NCBI GenBank assembly: GCA_902779135.1
Contig: CACZAR010000006.1
Span: 1-44,522 of the forward strand
Source: an uncultured Coriobacteriaceae bacterium
GTDB taxonomy: Bacteria; Actinomycetota; Coriobacteriia; Coriobacteriales; Eggerthellaceae
Length of the DNA stretch: 44,522 nt
Reading direction: 5' to 3'
A program made the translations under genes and the position numbers. The stretch's first letter is position 1, and the number at the start of each line of letters is the position of its first letter. The notes below the pieces were generated by a model. That model was given only the letters and a program-made list of their open reading frames with translations. It did no database searches and was not told the DNA's origin. Positions 22,502 through 29,965 of this stretch are shown here, piece after piece.

Positions 22502-23890
22502 ATGCGAAAACGCATCTTCCTTGCTGTGATAGCGCTGGCGCTCGCCTGCGCTGCGGCAATCGTACCTGTGGCATATGCAGCCGATTCATCTCTTGCATCT
22601 GCAAGTGCAACGAAAGCCGATATCGGAACAGACGCAGTCACCGTCTCGACGGATTCCGACAACTTGGCTGCCGTCATCGATGGATGCGCGTTCGCAGTGG
22701 GCGATTTCGAGCGAGCCAGCAAGGGCTCAAATCGCGATATCGCCGATGATTACCATGGCTATTCCTATTATGTCGGTAACAAAGCCAGCACGCTTATGTA
22801 CTTGGTTACCGACAACAACGTGCTTGTTTACATAGATTCCGAAGCTGCCAAGGAGGCTGGTTTCGACGTTTCGTTATCCGATGACTTGGCATCGTTGCAG
22901 CAGTATCTCGTGGCGCTTGACACAGCGGCGGGCAAAGGCAACGCGCTCATTCCCGAGTCTGCGACATGGTGTTTCACGACCGCAAAAGAAAACGTGATCG
23001 ATGGCGTGTCGTACGAATTCCTGCAGGAGATTGATGGTAGTCTCTACAACTGCATAATCGGCACCGATGGCGCTGATGTCACCGATTCAGCTCACGCCCA
23101 CCATGTGCAACCGCTATTCGCATGTTTCGCATCGCTCATTCCGTCGGCAGAAGCCGTCATTGTTGGGGAACCCACCTGGACCGAAAAGCTTGGCTCGTTC
23201 ATGGCGGCGCTCGATTGGTCGCCTTTGCTAGTCACGCTGAAGACGACGTTCACGGCCATCATCATCATTTTCATCCTGGGTCTCGCGGCAGCGTATTTCT
23301 GCTTGCACCGCACGCCCAAGTTCCGCAATCTCTTCGACACCATCTTCACCATCCCCATGGTGTTGCCGCCTACGGTATGCGGCTTCTTGCTCCTGTTGGC
23401 GTTGGGAAGCAACACGCCGGTGGGCAAGTGGTTCATCGACATCGGGTTCCCGTTGATCTTCAGCTGGCCGGCGACGGTCATCGCTGCAGTTATCGTGGCG
23501 TTCCCGCTCATGTACCGAGGCGCGCTCGGCGCTTTCGACAACCTCGACCCCAACATGCTTGATGCGGCGCGCACGCTCGGGTGGTCTGAAAGCCGCATCT
23601 TCTTCCAGATCATGCTGCCGCTTTCGTGGTCGTCCATTGCAGCCTCGACGGTGCTCGCATTCGCTCGCGCACTCGGCGAGTTCGGCGCAACGTTGTTCCT
23701 GGCTGGTAACTATCTTGGCATTACGCGTACCATCCCAATCGCCATCTACTTCGAGTGGATGAACGGCAACACCGACATCGCCATTTTCTGGACGATCATC
23801 CTGGTAATCTTCAGCTTCATCGTCATCATGTTCATCAACCTGTGGTCGCAACATACGACGCGCTACCGTAAGGGGGCGGTTGAGGAATGA
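22502..23890 (+). CDS. modB: ModB-type permease 2 with an exported N-terminal domain
   Basis: A 462-aa protein. Residues 1-27 look like a cleavable or anchor signal (LAVIALALACAAAIVPVAYA). About 200 residues of soluble, presumably extracytoplasmic sequence follow, containing VIDGCAFAVGDFERASKG and ALIPESATWCFTTAKENV, which I do not recognise. From residue ~236 the protein is a standard ModB permease with five to six membrane segments, an EAA loop DAARTLGWSESRIFFQIML and FARALGEFGATLFLAG. Normal ModB is ~220-280 aa, so the first 235 residues are an addition. AAAGGA 7 nt upstream supports ATG 22502. The stop overlaps modC2 (ATGA). Confidence 0.88.
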   Translation: MRKRIFLAVIALALACAAAIVPVAYAADSSLASASATKADIGTDAVTVSTDSDNLAAVIDGCAFAVGDFERASKGSNRDIADDYHGYSYYVGNKASTLMYLVTDNNVLVYIDSEAAKEAGFDVSLSDDLASLQQYLVALDTAAGKGNALIPESATWCFTTAKENVIDGVSYEFLQEIDGSLYNCIIGTDGADVTDSAHAHHVQPLFACFASLIPSAEAVIVGEPTWTEKLGSFMAALDWSPLLVTLKTTFTAIIIIFILGLAAAYFCLHRTPKFRNLFDTIFTIPMVLPPTVCGFLLLLALGSNTPVGKWFIDIGFPLIFSWPATVIAAVIVAFPLMYRGALGAFDNLDPNMLDAARTLGWSESRIFFQIMLPLSWSSIAASTVLAFARALGEFGATLFLAGNYLGITRTIPIAIYFEWMNGNTDIAIFWTIILVIFSFIVIMFINLWSQHTTRYRKGAVEE

Positions 23891-24996
23891 CCCTCGAAGT
23901 CGATATCAGAAAGAAGTTCAAAGACTTCACGCTTGATGTGCAATTCGCAGCCGGCGACGAGGTGCTCGGTTTGTTGGGTGCATCGGGTTGCGGCAAATCG
24001 CTCACCATGCGATGCGTTGCGGGTATCGAAACGCCCGATGAAGGCCGTATCGTGGTGAACGGGGAGGTGTTCTTCGACAGTGCTGCAGGCATCAACCTCA
24101 AACCACAGCAACGCAAGACGGCTTTGCTGTTCCAGAACTACATGTTGTTTCCCAACTTGACTGTCGAGCAGAATGTGGCTGCGGGCATTCCGAAAGATAC
24201 GCCTAAGGCGGAGCGCGATGCCATCGTTTTGAGCGAGTTGAAGCGTTTCGATGTTGTTGCGTTTGCGAAGCGCTATCCGGCGCAATTGTCGGGTGGTCAG
24301 CAGCAACGCGTGGCGCTTGCCCGCATGTTGGCGGCACGTCCGGGCATCCTCATGCTCGATGAACCGTTCTCGGCTCTCGATGCGCATCTCAAGGGTGTGC
24401 TCGAGCAGAACCTTGCGAGTTTGTTCGACGCATTCGATGGAACGATTCTCTATGTAAGCCACGACATCGACGAAGCCGTGCGTTTTTGCGATCGTATTGC
24501 CGTGGTCGAGAAGGGTCATGTGATGGAAATCGATGAGAATCGTGAGCTCGTCGACAATCCTAAGAGCATGGCTGGACTGAAGCTTTCTGGGTGTAAGAAT
24601 GCTGTGGAAGTCGAACGATTGAATGACACGCATGTGTATTGCCCCCAATGGGGTGTGAAAATCGCCGTGCCAGGCGGTGTTCCCGACGACGTGCGCGGCA
24701 TTGGCATTCGCGCGTTCAATTTGCGGCAAGTGGAAACTCCGGGGTGCAACGTGTACCGTGTGCGGGTCGACCGCGTAAGCGACTCCCGTTTCGAGCGCAT
24801 GTGCATGTTGAGCTTCGTCGATCGTGATGAGAATGCTGAGCCGCTCGTCAGCGCGGTTGACCAAGAAGTTCATTTCCTTCACCAGCGTATGTATTGGCGT
24901 GTTAGCATGCGCGAACCGGGTGTTGCTCTGCCCGAAGTGGGCGATGAGCTGCTCATCGAATTGCCAGAAGACAAGCTGTACGTTGTTTGCAAATAG
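23887..24996 (+). CDS. modC: ModC-type ABC ATPase 2 (long form)
   Basis: A 369-aa ATPase with Walker A GASGCGKS (31-38), Q-loop LFQNYMLFPN, signature LSGGQQQR (134-141), Walker B LMLDEP (155-160) and H-loop VSHDIDEA. Residues ~240-369 form a C-terminal accessory domain placed like the regulatory Mop/TOBE domain of ModC, with IGIRAFNLRQVETPG and DELLIELPEDKLYVV. Its sequence is far from the ISARNQ-type Mop repeats of the molbindins. Four-base overlap with modB2 indicates translational coupling. Confidence 0.9.
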   Translation: MTLEVDIRKKFKDFTLDVQFAAGDEVLGLLGASGCGKSLTMRCVAGIETPDEGRIVVNGEVFFDSAAGINLKPQQRKTALLFQNYMLFPNLTVEQNVAAGIPKDTPKAERDAIVLSELKRFDVVAFAKRYPAQLSGGQQQRVALARMLAARPGILMLDEPFSALDAHLKGVLEQNLASLFDAFDGTILYVSHDIDEAVRFCDRIAVVEKGHVMEIDENRELVDNPKSMAGLKLSGCKNAVEVERLNDTHVYCPQWGVKIAVPGGVPDDVRGIGIRAFNLRQVETPGCNVYRVRVDRVSDSRFERMCMLSFVDRDENAEPLVSAVDQEVHFLHQRMYWRVSMREPGVALPEVGDELLIELPEDKLYVVCK

Positions 24997-25007
24997 GGGT
25001 GTCGGAT

Positions 25008-25076
25008 GCGTGAACAGGGGACGGGTTTGGTGTTCACTCGAAACGCGTGAACACCAAACCCGTCCCCTGTTCACGC
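25008..25076. repeat. Long perfect inverted repeat (family D)
   Basis: Two 30-bp arms, 25008-25037 and 25047-25076, are perfect complements around a 9-nt spacer. The arms begin GCGTGAACAGGGGACGGG and end GGTGTTCAC. It lies 11 bp after the modC2 stop and probably marks the 3' end of that transcript; its form matches two head-to-head REP units. Confidence 0.85.
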
Positions 25077-25120
25077 CGCCCCTGGGGTAGGGCATCAATC
25101 CATCTGGCCATAACGCTGCA

Positions 25121-25140
25121 AACCGTTACGAACCGTGACG
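25121..25140 (+). promoter_or_regulatory. Operator-like site upstream of moaA
   Basis: AACCGTTACG and AACCGTGACG are direct 10-bp repeats. The core CGTTACGAACCGTGACG (25124-25140) matches the molbindin 2 site in 16 of 17 bases. It is 92 bp before the moaA start. Confidence 0.6.
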
Positions 25141-25206
25141 GAATAAATGCACTTTCGTGAATATATCTAGCCAAGAATGAATAAAGCGGCTACACTCTTC
25201 TAACGT

Positions 25207-25214
25207 GAATAATT
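25207..25214 (+). promoter_or_regulatory. GAATAATT element before moaA
   Basis: GAATAATT lies 17 nt before the moaA ATG and overlaps the 5' end expected for the transcript. It is the same element seen upstream of the transport operons. Confidence 0.4.
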
Positions 25215-25231
25215 CCTGGAAAGGGAAGAGC

Positions 25232-26236
25232 ATGAAAGACAGCCATGGTCGAGTGATCGACTACTTGCGCATATCGCTGACCGACAAGTGCAATTTCCGT
25301 TGCATCTACTGCATGCCCGCTGAAGGCGTGTGCCCGATGGGGCACGATGAGCTTTTGCGCATTGAGGAAATCGAAGCCATCACGCGCGTGGCTACGCGCA
25401 TCGGCATCAAGAGCGTGCGTTTGACTGGCGGTGAGCCGCTCGTGCGCAAAGGCGTGGTCGATCTGGTGCAGGCGCTCAACGACATGCCCGAGATTGAGAA
25501 CATTTCGATGACTACGAACGGCGTTCTGTTGCCTAAGATGGCTGATGACCTCAAGCAGGCGGGGCTTTCCCGTGTCAACATCTCGCTCGATACGCTCGAT
25601 CCCGAACAGTTCGAGTTCATCACGCGTGTCGGCAAGATCGAGTCGACGCTTGCAGGCATTGATGCGGCGCTCGAGGCGGGGTTCAATCCCGTCAAGATCA
25701 ATGCCGTCACGGTTCGCAGCTTGAATCAGGACTTCCTGGCGTTCGCAAAGCTTTCAATCGACCGGCCGCTCCACGTGCGCTTCATCGAGTACATGCCCGT
25801 TGGCACTTCGACTGGCTCTGACGGTACTGGTTGGGGCAAACAGGACGTCGTACCTTCGGAGGAATTGCTCGGCATCATCAACGAGCGCGCCCGCGAAGAG
25901 GGTTTGCCCGAGCTCGTTCCAGCCGGCAACGATGACAAGCCAATCGGCTGGGGCCCAGCGCGCTACTTCGAGTTCCCGGGTGCAAAGGGGACGGTCGGGT
26001 TCATCTCTCCGTTGTCGCGTCATTTCTGCAGCGAATGCAACCGTCTGCGTCTGACGGCTGATGGCAAGTTGCGTCCGTGCCTGTTCTCGGATCGCGAAGT
26101 CGATGTGCGCACGGCTCTGCGCGAGGGCGGGGAAGAGGCGGTTTACAACTGCTTCCTCGAGGCTTTGAACCTCAAGCCCGACGAGCATCATGATAAAGTT
26201 GGCACCGAACGCAACATGTCTCAGATCGGCGGCTAG
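25232..26236 (+). CDS. moaA: MoaA, GTP 3',8-cyclase
   Basis: A 334-aa radical SAM enzyme for the first step of molybdopterin synthesis, GTP to cyclic 3',8-dihydro-GTP, together with MoaC. The N-terminal cluster motif is CNFRCIYC (Cys20, 24, 27). GGEPL lies at 66-70 and the C-terminal cluster cysteines are 266, 269 and 283 (CSECNRLRLTADGKLRPC). The protein ends in the conserved GG pair (QIGG). GGAAAGGGAAG upstream fixes ATG 25232 rather than the GTG at 25205. moaC follows at 62 bp. Confidence 0.97.
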   Translation: MKDSHGRVIDYLRISLTDKCNFRCIYCMPAEGVCPMGHDELLRIEEIEAITRVATRIGIKSVRLTGGEPLVRKGVVDLVQALNDMPEIENISMTTNGVLLPKMADDLKQAGLSRVNISLDTLDPEQFEFITRVGKIESTLAGIDAALEAGFNPVKINAVTVRSLNQDFLAFAKLSIDRPLHVRFIEYMPVGTSTGSDGTGWGKQDVVPSEELLGIINERAREEGLPELVPAGNDDKPIGWGPARYFEFPGAKGTVGFISPLSRHFCSECNRLRLTADGKLRPCLFSDREVDVRTALREGGEEAVYNCFLEALNLKPDEHHDKVGTERNMSQIGG

Positions 26237-26250
26237 TTAACAAAGGGCAA

Positions 26251-26279
26251 GTGAGTCAGGAGCCAGGGCACCGACTCGC
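26251..26279. repeat. GAGTC-family palindrome (copy B3)
   Basis: GTGAGTC and GACTCGC arms around AGGAGCCAGGGCACC, nearly the same core as B1. It is in the moaA-moaC gap, ending 19 nt before the moaC start. Confidence 0.7.
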
Positions 26280-26298
26280 TACGAAAGGGAGCAACAAC

Positions 26299-26802
26299 AT
26301 GTCTGACGAGCAGAAACTCACCCACATCGACGAGAAGGGCGATGTGCGCATGGTCGATGTGTCGGCGAAGCCCGACACCGAGCGCATCGCCGTAGCCGAA
26401 GGCTTCATTGCTATGCATCAGGAGACGCTCGACCTGATTGTCGAGGGCAAAGCTGCGAAGGGCGACGTGCTTGCGTGCGCACGCGTGGCGGGCGTCATGG
26501 CCGCGAAGCAGACGTCGACGCTCATCCCGATGTGCCATCCGCTGAACATCACGAAAGCAAAGGTTGAATGCGAGCCTGTGCGTGCGGGCGAGCGCGAAGA
26601 TGGTCGCGTGGGCATCCACATCACCACAACGTGCGGTGTGACCGGCAAGACGGGCATCGAGATGGAAGCCCTCACTGCTGCATCCATTGCATGTCTCACG
26701 GTGTACGACATGTGCAAGGCGGTTGATCGTGGCATGGAGATCATGGATGTGCGCCTGCTCAAGAAAGATGGCGGAAAGACCGGTCTCTGGTTGCGCGACT
26801 GA
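26299..26802 (+). CDS. moaC: MoaC, cyclic pyranopterin monophosphate synthase
   Basis: A 167-aa enzyme converting cyclic 3',8-dihydro-GTP to cPMP. Family motifs are RMVDVSAK (~17-24), KGDVLACARVAGVMAAKQTS, PMCHPL (77-82), GKTGIEMEALTAAS (116-129) and DMCKAVDRGM (137-146). The start at 26299 is set by AAGGGAG; the longer frame from 26251 would translate the B3 palindrome and is rejected. No moaB, moaD, moaE or mogA gene is present in the window, so those must be elsewhere. Confidence 0.96.
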   Translation: MSDEQKLTHIDEKGDVRMVDVSAKPDTERIAVAEGFIAMHQETLDLIVEGKAAKGDVLACARVAGVMAAKQTSTLIPMCHPLNITKAKVECEPVRAGEREDGRVGIHITTTCGVTGKTGIEMEALTAASIACLTVYDMCKAVDRGMEIMDVRLLKKDGGKTGLWLRD

Positions 26803-26836
26803 TCTCTTTCAATTCTTCAGCCTGATAGAAAAGGAA

Positions 26837-26872
26837 AGCGGCGCGGACATCTTCGAGGACGTCCGCGCCGCT
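26837..26872 (-). terminator. Convergent terminator, moaC / lipoprotein
   Basis: 12-bp arms AGCGGCGCGGAC and GTCCGCGCCGCT around a 12-nt loop. On the minus strand it is followed by TTTCCTTTTC, suiting the lipoprotein gene; moaC transcripts may also end here. Confidence 0.7.
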
Positions 26873-26916
26873 GTATTGCAGGAGCTGCACAGCTTCGGTT
26901 ATCTGATGCTCATTTT

Positions 26917-27591
26917 CTACTTGGCAGCACCAGCGAAGCAGCTGAAGGCCTCGCTCACGGCTTCTTCGCTCGGGCCGATGACGCTGATGTTGAAGAAGTT
27001 GCCGTCAACATCAGCGCATGCCTGGCCAACCCACAGCTCGGCTCCATCGTTCGTGATCTTTGTGACCATGGCCGGGATGGAGCGATCGATGCCCTCGAAG
27101 TCGACGGTTCCGCCATTGGACTCATATGCGACATTCGAGCCATTGATGCTCGCCACCATGTCGTCAACGGCGGCTTGCAGATAGGCTTCGGCATCCTTGC
27201 CGGCCGTCTTCTCGCTCGCTTCCTCGAGGGTCACGACAACGGCCGTCGAGGAGTCGGCGGACTTGGCAATCATGTCGACGTTTCCTTCGGCAATCCCGCT
27301 AAGCTGGGCGTTCATGCTTTTAATTTCAGCCTGGTCGACGAAGGTCCAACCTTCGGGCAGGTTAAATGCGATGCCGAAGAACTCGTTTTCATAATGGTTG
27401 ATTTCCTCAGCTGCCGCGCTTGCGGATGCGCTTGCAGCTTGAGCGCTTTCGCTCGCTGCTGCGGCGCTGGAAGCTGCGCTGGCGCTTGCGGCGGAGGCGG
27501 ATGTGCTCGATGCGCTCGATCCGCATGCGCTGAGTGCGCCGGCGAGTGCTAACGTCAAAGCTAGCACGGCAACTTTACTGATAGTTTTCAT
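26917..27591 (-). CDS. Lipoprotein with Ser/Ala linker, unknown function
   Basis: A 224-aa lipoprotein with Sec signal and lipobox LSAC (Cys23), then a ~45-residue Ser/Ala-rich linker. The mature part begins HYENEFFGIAFNLPEGWTF, a pattern seen in PsbP/Mog1-like surface proteins, and continues with STAVVVTLEEASEK and ELWVGQACADVDGNFFNI. No enzymatic motif is visible. GGGAAGGAAAGG precedes ATG. A 24-bp perfect palindrome overlaps the likely transcription start, so a dedicated repressor is likely. It may be unrelated to the Mo/W island. Confidence 0.75.
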   Translation of the reverse strand: MKTISKVAVLALTLALAGALSACGSSASSTSASAASASAASSAAAASESAQAASASASAAAEEINHYENEFFGIAFNLPEGWTFVDQAEIKSMNAQLSGIAEGNVDMIAKSADSSTAVVVTLEEASEKTAGKDAEAYLQAAVDDMVASINGSNVAYESNGGTVDFEGIDRSIPAMVTKITNDGAELWVGQACADVDGNFFNISVIGPSEEAVSEAFSCFAGAAK

Positions 27592-27627
27592 GATGCCTTT
27601 CCTTCCCGAATCGCTTCGATTCAGTTT

Positions 27628-27651
27628 ACTCGACCCATTAATGGGTCGAGT
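27628..27651. promoter_or_regulatory. 24-bp perfect palindrome (operator) at lipoprotein promoter
   Basis: The half site ACTCGACCCATT is followed by its exact complement with no spacer. It starts 3 nt downstream of the minus-strand TATAAT, so a bound dimer would block transcription of the lipoprotein gene. Confidence 0.65.
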
Positions 27652-27740
27652 TAATTATATAGCGCGTTGGGTTGTTAATGCGAATTTAGTTCATACCGTG
27701 TAGACGAGGATGGGCCCGAGCTGCCGATTCCTTTTCGTCG

Positions 27741-27761
27741 AATGTTCCCGGATGGAACATT
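27741..27761. promoter_or_regulatory. Inverted repeat AATGTTCC-N5-GGAACATT
   Basis: Perfect 8-bp arms with a 5-bp spacer, about 80 bp upstream of the TAGAAT box. It could be a second operator in the same divergent region. Confidence 0.4.
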
Positions 27762-27928
27762 GAAAGGCAGCGCTCTACAATCGGGCGCCATGTTCGAAGA
27801 GGCCTAACTACGGGAGTTGTTCCGCCGAGCGGCCCTTTTGCTAGAATGTGCGAATGTGCAGTCAGGATTCGGAGCTAACCGAAAAGAGATCGTCCTTTTG
27901 GTTAGCAGATTGATTAAGGTGAGCGAAG

Positions 27929-28561
27929 ATGCCGAAGCCGCAGATCAAGATGGGCACCGCCATCACAAACTACCATCAGGTGAGGTTTGCGCCGAACGTC
28001 ATGCTGTCATCTCATGCGACTGTGTGCGGCAACGTGAAAATCGGTGCAGGCACCTCCGTGTTTGCCGGAACGCAGATTCGCGGCGATTGCGAGCCCATCG
28101 TCATCGGTTCGAACACGAACATCCAGGAGAATTCATGCCTGCATGTGAGCATGGGAAGCAAGCTCACAATCGGCGACAGCGTGACGATAGGGCACAACGC
28201 CGTCTTGCACGGCTGCACCATCGAGGACAACGTGCTCATCGGCATGGGCGCGATAGTGATGGACGACGCGGTTATTCCGAGCGATTGTCTGGTTGCTGCT
28301 GGATCTCTTGTCACGCAAGGGAAAACGTTCGAACCGCGGTCGCTCATCATGGGTTCGCCTGCGCGCGCTGTGCGCGAGCTGACCGATGAGGAGATCGAGT
28401 CCATGATCACGGTGGCTGCTCCCGCATACGCCGAGGTCGCACGCGCCATGACAGCGGAAGGCCTGATGGCGAACCCGCCTGCTGGCGCCAATATCTGGCC
28501 GCCTTCCGGCTTGTTCGGCAACTCTGCTGCTGCGGGCATGTTTCTTGGCGCTGCATTCTAG
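27929..28561 (+). CDS. Gamma-carbonic-anhydrase-like hexapeptide protein
   Basis: A 210-aa left-handed beta-helix protein. Hexapeptide repeats run from residue ~20 to ~140. The three zinc-ligand histidines of the gamma-class are in place: His72 (NIQENSCLH), His89 and His94 (IGHNAVLHGC), plus RGDCEPI. It may hydrate CO2, act on acyl-CoA like CaiE/PaaY relatives, or be structural; the sequence does not decide. The C-terminal ~50 residues after DEEIESMI form an unusual Gly/Ala/Pro-rich tail. The ribosome binding site is AAGGTGAG. Confidence 0.85.
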   Translation: MPKPQIKMGTAITNYHQVRFAPNVMLSSHATVCGNVKIGAGTSVFAGTQIRGDCEPIVIGSNTNIQENSCLHVSMGSKLTIGDSVTIGHNAVLHGCTIEDNVLIGMGAIVMDDAVIPSDCLVAAGSLVTQGKTFEPRSLIMGSPARAVRELTDEEIESMITVAAPAYAEVARAMTAEGLMANPPAGANIWPPSGLFGNSAAAGMFLGAAF

Positions 28562-28571
28562 ATTGCGAGAT

Positions 28572-28604
28572 AATGAGTCATTGGGACAGTCCCAATGACT
28601 CATT
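28572..28604. repeat. GAGTC-family perfect palindrome (copy C)
   Basis: A 33-bp element with two 16-nt perfect arms (AATGAGTCATTGGGAC and complement) around one base. It shares the AATGAGTC outer stem with B1 but has a GGGACAGTCCC core. It ends 14 nt before the MFS gene. Confidence 0.85.
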
Positions 28605-28618
28605 GAACGGAGCGCATT

Positions 28619-29941
28619 ATGGCAAGCCAATCAAGCGTTGCAAGAACGAAGCTCCCCGGCAAGACGTGGACGATCATCGTCTTGCTTGCTCTGATGGGCC
28701 AGGTGGCCTGGGCGGTCGAAAACAATTTCTTCAACCTGTTCATCCAAGATGCGTTCGGTGCATCGCTGTCAGATGTGGCCTTGATGGTCAGCGCGTCTGC
28801 GCTCACAGCGACGGCTACCACATTGCTCGTGGGTGTTTGGTCTGACCGCGCGGGGCGCCGCAAGGTGTTCGTAGTCGTTGGAACGCTGGTCTGGGGCTTA
28901 TCCATCTGCGCATTCGCGGTGCTTCAGAACGTATCGGCAGCCCTTGCCCGTGATGCGGCGGCAGCCGCCACGTTGGGCATCACGCTCACCATCGTGTTCG
29001 ACTGCATCATGACGTTTTTCGGCAGCTTGGCCAATGATGCCTGCTTCAACGCATGGATGACCGACATCACCGACGACACGAACCGTGGCCGCGTCGAGGG
29101 CGTGAACTCTGCGATGCCGTTGCTCAGCATGCTTGTCGTGTTCGGCGGCGCCATGTTCTTCATGATCGTGGGCGACGACGGTTCGGTCACGTACGACTAC
29201 CCGCTGTTCTTCACGATTATCGGTGGCATTGTCATCGCTACGGGTATAGCTGCCGGAGTGTTGATGGAAGACTCGCATCCCGAGCCTCGCAAGGGTGATG
29301 GCTACTTCGCGGAGCTGGCATACGGCTTTAAGCCTTCGTCGGCGCGTGGCAACCGCATGCTCTACCTCGTGCTTGCAGCTTACTGCGTGTTCGCTATCGC
29401 CATGCAGGTCATCATGCCGTACTACGTGCTGTACTTGCGCTTGCCGTACATCTTGGGCGAGAATTACGTGTTCGTCATGGCACCGTGCATCATCATTGCC
29501 GCCGTGTTCACGATGTTCTACGGTCGCCTGGTCGACAAGCGTGGTTTCAGCTTCGCGATCATCCTGCCGCTCGTGCTGTTCCTTGCAGGATGCGCCATTC
29601 TCACCGTGATGGTGAATGCGCCCGGTGTTTTCGTGGGCAGCATGCTCATGCTTTCTGGCTATCTGGGAGCGGTGGCGTGCTTCGGTGCTGCTATCCGCAA
29701 CAACACACCGCTCGGACATGTTGGCGCCTACCAGGGCATCCGCATCTTCATGGTCGTGCTCGTGCCCATGCTTGTCGGTCCCTGGATCGGCAGCGCCATC
29801 AGCGCTTCATCGGGCGCGGTCGTGGGGTTCGGCGTAGTGGGTGACGGTTTCACCCCTTCGTCGCTCATCTTCGCTGGTGGGGCGGCTGTGGCTTTGCTGA
29901 CCTTCATCGTCTTGTTCCTCATTCGCCGCGCAGAGAAGTAG
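28619..29941 (+). CDS. Major facilitator superfamily transporter
   Basis: A 440-aa integral membrane protein with about twelve hydrophobic segments in two halves of six. The loop 2-3 MFS motif is visible as VWSDRAGRRKVFVVVG, with a second-half equivalent GRLVDKRGFSF. The central loop near EDSHPEPRKGDGYF separates the halves. The substrate is unknown. CGGAG lies 7 nt before ATG, directly after the copy C palindrome, whose folding could affect ribosome access. It belongs to no evident operon. Confidence 0.88.
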   Translation: MASQSSVARTKLPGKTWTIIVLLALMGQVAWAVENNFFNLFIQDAFGASLSDVALMVSASALTATATTLLVGVWSDRAGRRKVFVVVGTLVWGLSICAFAVLQNVSAALARDAAAAATLGITLTIVFDCIMTFFGSLANDACFNAWMTDITDDTNRGRVEGVNSAMPLLSMLVVFGGAMFFMIVGDDGSVTYDYPLFFTIIGGIVIATGIAAGVLMEDSHPEPRKGDGYFAELAYGFKPSSARGNRMLYLVLAAYCVFAIAMQVIMPYYVLYLRLPYILGENYVFVMAPCIIIAAVFTMFYGRLVDKRGFSFAIILPLVLFLAGCAILTVMVNAPGVFVGSMLMLSGYLGAVACFGAAIRNNTPLGHVGAYQGIRIFMVVLVPMLVGPWIGSAISASSGAVVGFGVVGDGFTPSSLIFAGGAAVALLTFIVLFLIRRAEK

Positions 29942-29965
29942 CGTTTGGTTGTTTAAGGCTTTGGC

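Larger units (their letters stand above)
27592..27927. other. 336-bp intergenic region with operator-like palindromes
   Basis: Divergent gap between the lipoprotein and the carbonic-anhydrase-like gene. It holds the 27628 palindrome, a minus-strand TATAAT (27654-27659), an AATGTTCC-N5-GGAACATT repeat (27741-27761) and a plus-strand TAGAAT (27841) that fits a -10 for the rightward gene. No open frame of note was seen. Confidence 0.5.

Noticed and set aside
26251..26298. Upstream in-frame start for moaC
   Set aside because: It would translate the GAGTC-family palindrome and lacks a ribosome binding site; AAGGGAG supports 26299.
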